Assembly: GCA_010645155.1 (NCBI GenBank)
Contig: JAAGOF010000084.1
Span: forward strand, 40,532-104,531
Source: Tigriopus japonicus
Lineage: Eukaryota; Arthropoda; Copepoda; Harpacticoida; Harpacticidae
Direction: 5' to 3'
DNA: 64,000 nt
Shown: piece by piece, positions 46,410-55,058 of the stretch
Numbering within the stretch: the first letter of the stretch is position 1
How the letters are laid out: every line of letters begins with the position of its first letter
Notes under the pieces: generated by a model
Told to the model about the DNA's origin: nothing
Seen by the model: the letters and a program-made list of their open reading frames with translations, nothing else
Databases searched by the model: none
Program-made: the position numbers and the translations under genes

Positions 46410-47219
46410 GCTTTTTATTCAATCACCCTAAAAATAATTTTTGAGAATTATTGACCCAATTCTAGCCAAGGTATATTTTTGTAGACTATTGAAGTAGAAT
46501 CAGTGAATGGACGCCTAAATGGGAAAAACTTGGATTCGCCGAAATGGACTGCAACACAGCCAACGGCTGTTTTACTGCTAGTGGTGTGAATAAAAGCTCT
46601 CACTTGAAGCAACATTTTTTATGTCGCGTTTAGAATCTTATTCATTATTAAGTTATGGTCGGTATGCTAAAATCACACTTTTTGCTCACATATTTGCACA
46701 CATATTGCAAAACTCAAATCAATTCGGCTTTCTTTGTCCTCCTTTTCGGCAGTGAGTAGGTTAGAGTAGAAAAAGGTATATTTCAAGGCAAATTTCGGAA
46801 GATTGCAGTTTCGGAAAACCACGCAACCTCGCCCTGTTTTGTATCTTGCTGTGGATTCCACACGCATATTGCCATGTCAAACACTTGATCATTTCCCTCC
46901 AGATGTTGAGGCTCCAGTTGATTCTTAAGCATTTGTCTTGTTGCTTGGACTTTCTAATTATTTTCTTCTTAAAATGTTCCGAATGCATCTTTACCTGAGT
47001 GAAGTGGCTCAATCTGATTATTATGTTCGGTATCCTACCAGTTGCGCCAATTTTGTAGTGATGAGAATGAGCTGATTGCTTTGGAAGAAATCATCTTTCC
47101 AAAGAGTCTGTCTTGAGGTCTTTGAGCTTTGATTCCAAAGTGGTGAAGATTAATCAAAATACATGGAGATCACCCATACACATACAGTTCGGCTTCTTCG
47201 CATTTTATGAACTTCAATA
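46410..47219. other. No gene seen
   Basis: Unique-looking AT-rich sequence between two inverted-repeat elements. No coding motif. Confidence 0.6.
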
Positions 47220-47502
47220 GCTGAGTTTATTTACCCTGTGACAACTTGAGTTGGTACAGAAATTTTACGTTACCACGCGCCGTTGGTTTCATTTGCAAAC
47301 ACGAAAGTACGTAAGTTGCCACAAGAAATCGATCAAAGAAAGCTAAGCTTGTAAACCCCGTCGCAAAACTCTTTCATAACTTTTGCCACAGGATTTCTTG
47401 TCCTAACTTAGGTACTTTCGAGTTTGCAATTGAAGTCAATGGCGTGTGGTAGCGAAAAATTTCTGTCACAACTCAAGTTGTCACAGGGTATATAAACTCA
47501 GC
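47220..47502. mobile_element. MITE with ~110-bp TIRs and TA target duplication
   Basis: The 283-bp element begins gctgagttta and ends with its complement taaactcagc, flanked on both sides by TA (47,218-47,219 and 47,503-47,504). The arms stay alignable for about 110 bp with roughly 15-20% divergence (caacttgagttg, caagaaat blocks). The TA duplication suggests Tc1/mariner-type mobilisation. Confidence 0.8.
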
Positions 47503-48279
47503 TAATATAACATACCCAAGTGGACGTCAAAGTCAATCAGGGTAGCCAAAATACGTGAAGCACATGCCACTATTATCGCCAAAGATTATCATTTATGATA
47601 GATGTTCAACAATATGATTTGTTATTTGGATATTTCGTTTGCTTGGGTTGCTGGGCCTTGCAGTCTTCCTTTTATACATTTCGTATGGCTTTGCTATAAG
47701 TGGGCACATTCAAGAACATGAATTGGCTTGGCGACTTTTTTAGCTTGGGCGTTCTTTAACGTAAACGTGGACCAACCAGAAGAAAGATCGAAATGTGAGT
47801 TTGGGCAATATTGCTCAAACCTGAAACCCACTTTGGTTTTCATATGCTGCCAAGCTGATACGTGTACCTTTGGGTGCCGTATCTATTGGTAATCGCCAAC
47901 CTTTAGCCAGGAAATAGACAAACCAACGGGATGTTAAATAGCTTCCAAGTAATGTTCTGGGTCTTGAGAAAGTATGCTATCTGTGCACGGAACAATGACC
48001 ACCATTTTCTTTATCGTTTCGGTGCCACTCATGCCTTGAGCTCTCATCTTGTTGCCGAGCAGAAATCGTTTGGTAAGTGAACTGTCATGCCTTCATTAAG
48101 TACATCCAGCTTTGTCTTGCCAAACACGCCCAAATCAACGGTATTCCCACAAGCAGCGATTTGGATGTTAGGGGAATGCTTTAGTGTGGCGGTAAGAGGC
48201 AACCACCAATGCGAGAGAAGAAAGGCTTAAAGTGCGGTTGCCGCCACAACCACCAATGCGACAAAGAGGACTTAATCAA
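47503..48279. other. No gene seen; short imperfect repeats near 48,190-48,255
   Basis: A degenerate pair of units containing accaccaatgcga occurs at 48,190-48,255. Otherwise I see no feature. Confidence 0.5.
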
Positions 48280-48360
48280 TAGAAAATTCGTAACCTTGAT
48301 CACCCTTTAAACTTTCGAGAATCAGATACAATGAACGGCAGTGTACTCCTCGGCTCATCA
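48280..48360 (+). repeat. Dispersed repeat, copy 1
   Basis: About 80 bp (atagaaaattcgtaacctt... to ...actcctcggctc) that recur with about 25% divergence in the same orientation at 54,203-54,283. Confidence 0.6.
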
Positions 48361-48401
48361 GATTTTTTTGTCTAAGAGACTATCTGTCACTCATCGACAC
48401 C

Positions 48402-50676
48402 TCACTTTCCATCAAAGGCCTTCGCCACATGATCATAATATGCCTGATACATGAATTCCTTAGATCGCTCAAGGATACTAAAGCCAATCCCAAAGGCCTG
48501 TTTGGCCTTGGTCACATGAGACTTCAGTAACACAACCACCAAATCCGGGGAAATGATTAAAGAGTTCATGAATCTTGGATAACTGGCGTGCTTCATTAGG
48601 TCTTTGTAGTATGAGCAAATTTAACTTGTAAATATTTGTTTGTATTTTCAATGAATTTGCCATAAATACAATTAGCCATTAACTTAAAAAGTCTTTTTTT
48701 GAAATCTGTTTCAGCACTCTGTCTCATTCTCGTGCAATAATCAATATTTAACTTAGGAAATTTTGATTATCTAAATTAAACCACGCAATATGTTTTTTTT
48801 TACTTTTAATCCTTACCTTATGTACAACTTTAATGTTGAATAATGAATAACATATTTTTTTGTGATCATTAAATGTAGCGGAAAGTTTGCTTGAATTAGC
48901 CTGCTTTAGATTCAATTTCTCTCGACATTTCAATTGATATAGGGAAAGCATGGATGGGCTTATGGTTAACTTTTCAGGGGCCAAGGGATGCAATTCGTGC
49001 AAATCCGAATCGATACTAATTCCAGTGAGCTTAAACATGCAATCCCCGTGTAAGGAAATGTACTGGCAAGGATCCAACTGGAACTTTTCATGCACGGTCT
49101 CTTGGAAGTGGATTTAAACATCTGCTAACAACGCAGTATCAAGCACCATGGTATAGTCTGACATGTTTGCGCATGAAAATCCTTGAAAAACTTGATTGGC
49201 GTGTTCATAATCCGTATCCTTTACCCCAGAATCCGTAAGATGGTTAAAAAAATGTTCTTTGGCTGGAATTTCTTTAGCATTGAGAAGTGTTTCTATGCTG
49301 CTAGCAAACTCATCAGGAAAAACACTTTTGCGTAGCAACAATTCTCGGTTATTCTTGTCCTGAGCAAAAGTCATCTGATCCAAAACTTTAAACTCTGCCT
49401 TGGATTTTGCCAAATCCTGAACCAGCTCAGCCAATGACCCCTGCAAAAATGAGAGACTGTCTAAAAACACAAAGTCATACATTTTGAGAGTTCTAAGCTT
49501 CTCGGTGTTGTAAGCCATTCTTTTTGTTTGATGTTTTCTTGCCTAATTTCAATTGATGTTAAATCTTGATTGAATTTATGGTTCTTCAAAATCAAATGCG
49601 AATCATATCCACTAAAATTATGACAATAAGTATTAACTAATTTGCGTTCAGGACGGTTTAGATTGCATGAATTGTGAGCTGCACCCAGACATTTGCCAGT
49701 TAGATGACAATGATCCCTAACCACTGTTTTTTTTTACCATCTCCATTTTCAAACTGACGTTCACAAATGTGGCATTTGGTGGCTTGTTCAAATTGAAAAA
49801 GGTTCTCCTTGGTTCAATTCATGGGAAAAGTATTAGCGATAGTTCCATTGACTCGCTTTCGAACCTCCACCAATGTGTTCTGAAGGTCTTCAATACAGTC
49901 ATAGCCATAATAATGTCGCTGCATGACAACCGCATAACTATGATTCAATATGATCAAACAATAAGACATTGCAGTCTAATTTCGAAAGATTTTACTCTTG
50001 TGTAAACATTCAGACTGAGGACAGCTCAAGCAAGACTTGGTAGGAAGTGTCGCACAATTCTCCATATCAAAGAAACCGATAACTGGAGCCTTAAACTTTT
50101 TTACAAAGTTCCGAAATTGAAGCCGTTCTCCTTCAGAGGGAAATTCCAGTCTTTTAGGTTCATTACGTAAGCAATCATTCATGTTTTTTTTTAATGTATG
50201 AGGGCGAGAAAACTTTTGTAAGCACTTGGGGCAGGGATGCCAATTAGCATAACACACTTTACCCTTATCATTACGATAAGTATTTCTTAAAAAATTGTAC
50301 AGAGGATCAATTAGGGCATAATGACTAACCACTTGCCTGCCCAACAAGCATTTACAAAGCACTAGATTTATTGTATTTTTACCTTCCAAATTTCGGGATG
50401 AGCAAATGGGAATGACTTCTCTTCCATCCACGTACAACACATTGATTCGCAGAGAGAGATGTGGATTATTTTTTTCAAAATTTTCTATATGCCTCACTTC
50501 CACCGGAACATCGTCTTTTAGAATCTTTTTCAAATTCCGTGTGATAAAGAGTTGAATGTCGGCGGACTGGTTCATATTCATTACCTTGACAAAGTGGCAT
50601 GCTACAGAACGATAGAAGCAATCATATTTGGGCTGTCCATTAAGAGGAATCCTCGTTTTTTCAATTCATTGGGTGA
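48402..50676 (-). pseudogene. Broken protein-primed-type DNA polymerase B (polinton/adintovirus-like)
   Basis: Read on the minus strand from 50,676 down, successive open pieces carry family-typical blocks. YDCFYRSVACHF comes first (~50,640). A possible CxxC pair and VRDHCHLTGKCLGAAHNSCN follow (~49,775-49,660), an endonuclease VII-like zinc site. NFSGYDSHLILK lies at ~49,610 (exonuclease region). A DSLSFLQGSL/LLADV block is at 49,518-49,114, then the DPCQYISLHGD block (~49,070). Last comes GIGFSILERSKEFMYQAYYD (48,480-48,420). Pieces are in different frames with several frameshifts and stops, at least between 49,970 and 49,460 and between 49,095 and 48,600. The palm region with the final YxDTD motif is absent. 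It is an old integrated copy and cannot be functional. No capsid or integrase genes of a polinton are nearby. Confidence 0.8.
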
Positions 50677-51109
50677 AGGCACTAAGCCATCAGAACAATT
50701 ATTGGATTTGTAAATCTGATTGTAAGTATAGCTGTTCTAAAAACGAAAAAACGTTCCTTTAAAAAGGCATTTTTAACGCTTGTTTTTATTTTACATATGT
50801 TGAGTACTACTTGCTAATTGTTGCTCGTTATGTACTTCCTTTTTTTAAATTTTCTAGATTTCGCCGTTTTTGACAGTCAGATCAGTTCAGACAGATTGGT
50901 CCTTATCAATAGGGACATACAAAAGGTCTTGTTTGTGGGAGCAGCTTTAAACGTCTTTTTTCGTCTGGACGGGCATTTAATTTTTCTTCTTTCTTATAAG
51001 ATAAGTTCATTCGCCTTTTTGGGAAATTAATGCGATTTTTTTCCATTTTGCAAGTATTTTCTTTTTCTTTTTTCCGTCTGTTGGGAACTTTAATTTGTCT
51101 TGTTTCGTT
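50677..51109. other. No gene seen; T-rich
   Basis: AT-rich flank of the polymerase remnant, with repeated cgtcttttttcgt motifs starting near 50,950. Confidence 0.55.
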
Positions 51110-51197
51110 TAATCGGTCAATTCTATTCGTCTTTTTTCGTCTAATCAGGCAATCCTATTCGTCTTTTTTCGTTTAATTTGACGGTTCTTTTCGTCTT
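51110..51197 (+). repeat. 32-bp tandem repeat, about 2.75 units
   Basis: Units start taatcRgKcaatYctattcg and end cttttttcgty at 51,110-51,141 and 51,142-51,173. A partial third copy runs to 51,197. Confidence 0.8.
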
Positions 51198-51455
51198 AAC
51201 TTCCTGTCCCTAATCATCATCATTGCCGTTGCTCGCTCCTTCTCCGCCTCCGACGATTTTGGCCCATTTTCCCACGCGCCAAAAGATCTTGGATTATTCA
51301 TCCAGTGTTTCTGGGAATTGGGAAACAGAATCGGATCATCTCCGTTGATGGCCATTTGCTATGATTCGCTCTCCTGCTCCTCATCCTTCACCCCATACTC
51401 CTTTGTCTCCTCCTCATCATCTTTGATGGCCTGAGAATTCTCCTCCACCAGAGGC
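51198..51455 (-). CDS. Host-like acidic ORF fragment, copy 2
   Basis: The minus strand encodes an acidic stretch (SQAIKDDEEETKEYGVKDEE) ending at a stop near 51,358. This is followed after a new ATG at about 51,355 by DPILFPNSQKHWMNNPRSFG and an AEKERATAMMMI helix. The acidic stretch nearly repeats the end of the ORF at 53,179-53,024. The env remnant lies between the two. It looks like parts of one host gene split or duplicated by the insertion. Family unknown. Confidence 0.35.
51379..51455. repeat. Direct repeat flanking the env remnant, copy 1
   Basis: About 75 bp (ttcaccccatactcctttgt...) that recur at 53,028-53,098 with about 10% difference plus small gaps. Both copies encode the same acidic peptide on the minus strand. 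Confidence 0.8.
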
Positions 51456-52990
51456 TTGCTGCGTCCGCGTAGCACTTGCACGTGTGCGTATGATCGGAAC
51501 GTCCTTGTGGGATAGTCTTTGAATGTTTCGTCGACGTCGAATCAGGAGAATAATTGTTCCCACTATTAAGAGGATTATGATAAGGATGGACGTAGTTGAC
51601 ATGTACGTGGCGGGTGCATGCCATCCGTCCGCGGCTTGAGCCAGTTGGGTTAAGGTAACGGGGTTTGGCTTTAGATTTCGTGCCAAATGCATTAATGATT
51701 TTTGGAGATCCTTTTTGTCAATGCTGGTACCTGGGTGTTCGTTGTTGATTAGTTCCAGTAAATTGATGAGGGGTACCTTTGGTGGGTTGATGATCGTAGT
51801 TTCAGATCCCAGCCAGCCTGTTCTGGTGGGTGATATGTAAATGTCCTTGGTGTTGAGCATACATCCGTTGGGCAAAGTCAAAGCAGTAACACCTTTGTGG
51901 TACTGGTGCTCGGTTGTTGTTCAGTTAGCGCAAGTGACTTTGGCGTTGTTGTCTTCTCGAACAAAAATAAGGAATTTTTCAATTCCTATTTGGTGAAACT
52001 CCGTGTTTGGGGTGTTGGATTGAACTTCGAATGAGCATTGGGCTTGTAGGTGTTCTGAGTCTCCTTGGAATAAGGCTTGAGATAAGGATCAACAACCCTA
52101 ACCCATATCTCATAATCAACGCTGAAGGAACCCTACACCGAGAACTTGATCAGACAGAACTCAACGCCTGCACAGCTTAGCGTTGGTGTCTTGTTGAGTA
52201 CACGGATTTGTGGACACATGTATAGCTGACGGATTTTGATGCAGGCGTTGAGTTCTGTCTGATCAAGTTCTCGGTGTAGGGTTCCTTCAGCGTTGATTAT
52301 GAGGTATGGGTTAGGGTTGTTGATCCTTATCTCATGGTCCTGCTGGGTCCTAATAGGCACTGGAATGTGACGGTATAACTGGAATGTTTCCTTGATGTTG
52401 TATACGGGGACGGGCACTACTACTCTCATCTGACCGTTCTGTATGTCGGTGTGGCAGGGTAGTTTGTAGAAGGCCTCCAAATCTTCCGGGTCAAATGCTA
52501 GTCGTAAGGGACCATTGGTTTGGGCTGTTATTTTCTTGAGGGTTGTCCTGATTGACTCGGGGTGAAACAATTCGATCGTAATGCTGCCATGTAGAGCCTT
52601 AGTCCATGTTTCAAGCACGTTATGGATGTTGTGTGTGGCTTGCGTGACTACATATTGAGCCAAAGATGTTAACAGAAAGTTGCCTTTTCATGATTGGGTC
52701 GGGGGTCTTTTTGCTGTCGTTCCTAGTGGTGCGGAGGTGGTTAATGACGTTTTTGATGTGGAGAAGTTGCATCTTGACGGGTACTAGGTCCAGACGACCA
52801 ATGACGAGGAAGGCGGTGGTATCAGTCGCGACCTCGCCTATGGTTTGGAAGATCGCGGGTTCGTTTCCTTCTTCGTTTCGTGATGCTGGAGCTGATTGAT
52901 GTGTGATCTCGGTGATGAGGATAATTAGTAGGAAGTACGTTATTCTAAAATTCGATAGGAAGGATAGGATTACAGTGATGGTTGGAAATA
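51411..52990 (-). pseudogene. Retroviral-type envelope gene remnant
   Basis: Minus-strand pieces form one envelope-like protein in order. A hydrophobic leader (YFLLIILITEI, ~52,930) starts it. An ectodomain block follows at 52,663-52,175 with FYKLPCHTD and VVVPVPVYNIKETFQLYRHI, as in baculovirus-F-like Env. A cysteine-containing stretch lies at 52,075-51,900. A juxtamembrane region and a membrane anchor (ILIIILLIVGTIILLI) followed by RRRR close it near 51,560-51,510. Breaks are a frameshift near 52,660, a 95-bp inverted duplication inserted at 52,078-52,172 and an in-frame stop near 51,920. No associated pol or LTR is seen. It is inactive. Confidence 0.7.
52078..52334. repeat. Inverted duplication within env remnant
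   Basis: A 95-bp arm at 52,078-52,172 is the reverse complement of 52,240-52,334 with one mismatch, separated by 67 bp. The right arm is the native env sequence. The left arm interrupts it. Confidence 0.95.
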
Positions 52991-53023
52991 AGGGTGATAG
53001 GTGTAGTTCAGTGAACGGGGAAG

Positions 53024-53179
53024 CTCCTCCTTCACCCCATCCTCCTTTGTCTCCTCATCATCTTTGATGACCTGAGAATCCTCCTCCACCACGACGCTCT
53101 GCGAGCATGCGTCCAATAGATCCTGAGACAAAATGGAGTGACCTGAACCCACTAACACCAAACTTCCAGTGTCGGACAT
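53024..53179 (-). CDS. Host-like acidic ORF, N-terminal part
   Basis: An ATG at 53,179 opens MSDTGSLVLVGSGHSILSQD followed by an acidic run (EEDSQVIKDDEETKEDGVKEE). After this the frame runs into the env-containing insertion and stops at 52,970. A minus-strand TATAAA (53,251-53,256) is about 72 nt upstream. The acidic end is repeated at 51,379-51,455, so the remaining gene may continue there. No family recognised. Confidence 0.4.
53028..53098. repeat. Direct repeat flanking the env remnant, copy 2
   Basis: This is the partner of 51,379-51,455. Confidence 0.8.
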
Positions 53180-53367
53180 GATGAAATATGTGTGTGTGTA
53201 CAGAGCAATTCAATGATTGAATGATGGAAAGAGCTATCTTTATCCCGCTTTTTATAGGTCCAAAGAGCGGACACGTTTTTACCCATCAAGCATATTTTTT
53301 CGTTTTTACAGTCTCCTACAGTCACGTCATAAAAGATTCATCTCCGTGATTTTTTCCTCATAGTATC
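53180..53367. promoter_or_regulatory. Putative divergent promoter region
   Basis: 188 bp separate the ATG of the minus-strand acidic ORF from the ATG of the plus-strand exon. The interval has TTTATA (minus-strand TATA at 53,251-53,256), a tcacgtca element at 53,322-53,329 and cataaaag directly after it on the plus strand. This fits a shared bidirectional promoter but is not proven. Confidence 0.3.
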
Positions 53368-53577
53368 ATGAGCCATCAACCTCACAACACATCGGTGGAC
53401 CAAGACTACCCAACCGCACCGTCTCCAACGATCACCACTGAGTCTATTCCCATGGTGGATTATCAGTCGACGACGGACAAAGAAAATTCGAGCACTCCCA
53501 CAAACGTCAAGGGGGATTCCCAGCCCCAGGTGCAAAACATTACCGCGGGCTTTCGATACGTCCTATCTGAGGTGGCT
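53368..53577 (+). CDS. Possible first coding exon, protein unknown
   Basis: ATG at 53,368 begins 70 complete codons ending at GTGGCT|GTAAGT, a consensus donor in phase 0. The peptide is Ser/Thr/Pro-rich and disordered (SVDQDYPTAPSPTITTESIP) and ends ITAGFRYVLSEVA. Directly after the donor an LTR fragment (53,596-53,767) occupies the presumed intron. I see no following exon in the window, so the gene may be disrupted by the transposon cluster or the exon may be spurious. Confidence 0.4.
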
Positions 53578-53595
53578 GTAAGTTCCTGGTCGATA

Positions 53596-53767
53596 CTGTT
53601 CTGCCCAAAGTCGGGGTTGAAAGGCCCAACTGATATTCAATGCTATATTCCCACAAAACCGGACGGAACATAAGCAGACCAACTCTCTGACCCTAGCACT
53701 AGGTCGAATGCCAAGATAGCTCCCTCCAAAGAGAGCACCTAATACTAGGGTTTTGATTTTTCAAGAC
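53596..53767 (-). repeat. LTR fragment of BEL/Pao element 2 family
   Basis: 172 bp identical to 54,818-54,989 except for two bases. It corresponds to the outer (U3) end of the LTR of the Env-bearing BEL element. Confidence 0.85.
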
Positions 53768-54031
53768 TAATCTTAAGATCTCCGATGAAAAGTTCACAAG
53801 AGCCAGACTATTACTCACGCGATAAAGGCAAAAGACATTGTATCGAAATACCATAACCTTTTTTATATTCTTGGGATGATCAGATAGTGTAACAATATTG
53901 GTATGTACAGTACCTTAGCTCGGCCGTTTTGCTCTTCCAAGTTCTCAACCAATCAAAGGGTGATCATAACCCGACCTTCAGATAGTGGTCAGTGAAAAGA
54001 ATAGAAATTGCCAAAGATGGATCTTAAATGT
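53768..54031. other. No gene seen
   Basis: Unique AT-rich sequence between the LTR fragment and the minisatellite. Confidence 0.6.
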
Positions 54032-54181
54032 CAGGGTTGCCAAAGCAGCCAACGATGCAAGGATAGAAACAGGGTTGCCAAAGCAGCCAACAATGCAAGG
54101 ATAGAAACAGGGTTGCCAAAGCAGCCAACAATGCAAGGATAGAAACAGGGTTGCCAAAGCAGCCAACGATGCAAGGATAGA
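54032..54181 (+). repeat. 38-bp minisatellite, four units
   Basis: Units cagggttgccaaagcagcca + acRatgcaaggatagaaa, four copies with only one variable position; the last lacks two bases. Confidence 0.95.
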
Positions 54182-54202
54182 GCTTAAGCAAAATAGAACA
54201 AA

Positions 54203-54283
54203 TAGAAAATCCTTAACCTTGATCACCCTTCAACCTGTTGAGAATCAGAGTTTGAAAATGGCAATGGACTCCTTGGTTCTTCC
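54203..54283 (+). repeat. Dispersed repeat, copy 2
   Basis: This matches 48,280-48,360 in the same orientation. Both copies follow short tandem repeats containing caaYRatgcRa-type motifs, suggesting one repeat family that includes the minisatellite. Confidence 0.6.
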
Positions 54284-54469
54284 AAGACTATGCGGTCTCA
54301 GGGGGAAGCACTAGCACTCTACACTGATAGAATTCATGTACAGACAAACTGAAACCCAACTCAACTTCAAACTTCAGCAATGAGTTAACTCATTGATCAA
54401 AGTACCTCAGTGGTACTCGCTCCTCCACGGAGCCAGATGAAGCAGAAATTGTTTTAGGTTTCACTTCAT

Positions 54470-54990
54470 CATATCAACTCCTTTTTTATTACTGGAGTGG
54501 TCCTATTTATACGTTTAAAGCCTGGTGCATTTGCAGTAGGGGCCTAAGCCGTCAGCGTCTGGGTTTCCGCCGTTAGGCGAGACTCATTGTCTTGCAGTAT
54601 ATTCATATGCAGGCTGCATCATGCTTCAACTCTTGCCAAGGTCTCACTCCTGCGGGACCATCTGGTCTCCCATATAAGTTCTGTGCATGGAGGAGTCTAG
54701 ACAATTCNNNNNNNNNNNNNNNNNNNNNNNNNNNNNNNNNNNNNNNNNNNNNNNNNNNNNNNNNNNNNNNNNNNNNNNNNNNNNNNNNNNNNNNNNCCAC
54801 GGCATCGGCTCGGTCGGCTGTTCTGTCCAAAGTCGGGGTTGAAAGGCCCAACTGATATTCAATGATATATTCCCACAAAACCGGACGGAACATAAGCAGA
54901 CCAACTCTCTGACCCTAGCACTAGGTCGAATGCCAAGATAGCTCCCTCCAAAGAGAGCACCTAATACTAGGGTTTTGATTTTTCAAGACA
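54470..54990 (-). repeat. 3' LTR of BEL/Pao element 2 (left limit uncertain)
   Basis: It starts TGTCTTG at 54,990. The outer 172 bp recur at 53,596-53,767. It contains TATAAATA (54,504-54,511) and AATAAA (54,485-54,490) on the minus strand, the usual LTR promoter and polyadenylation elements. The 3' boundary is not fixed and may extend to about 54,300. Confidence 0.6.
54708..54796. other. Assembly gap (89 N)
   Basis: Unresolved N run inside the LTR of BEL/Pao element 2. Flanks do not repeat each other. Confidence 0.99.
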
Positions 54991-55058
54991 CAGAACTAAA
55001 ATGGCCGAGGTTGGGTTTACAATACTATAACATTGTGCGTTAATCATTATGAGTTATG

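Noticed and set aside
52666..52899. Plus-strand frame opposite env
   Set aside because: Shadow of the envelope relic on the minus strand.
54592..54904. Frames running through the 89-N gap
   Set aside because: Artefact of undetermined bases in the LTR.
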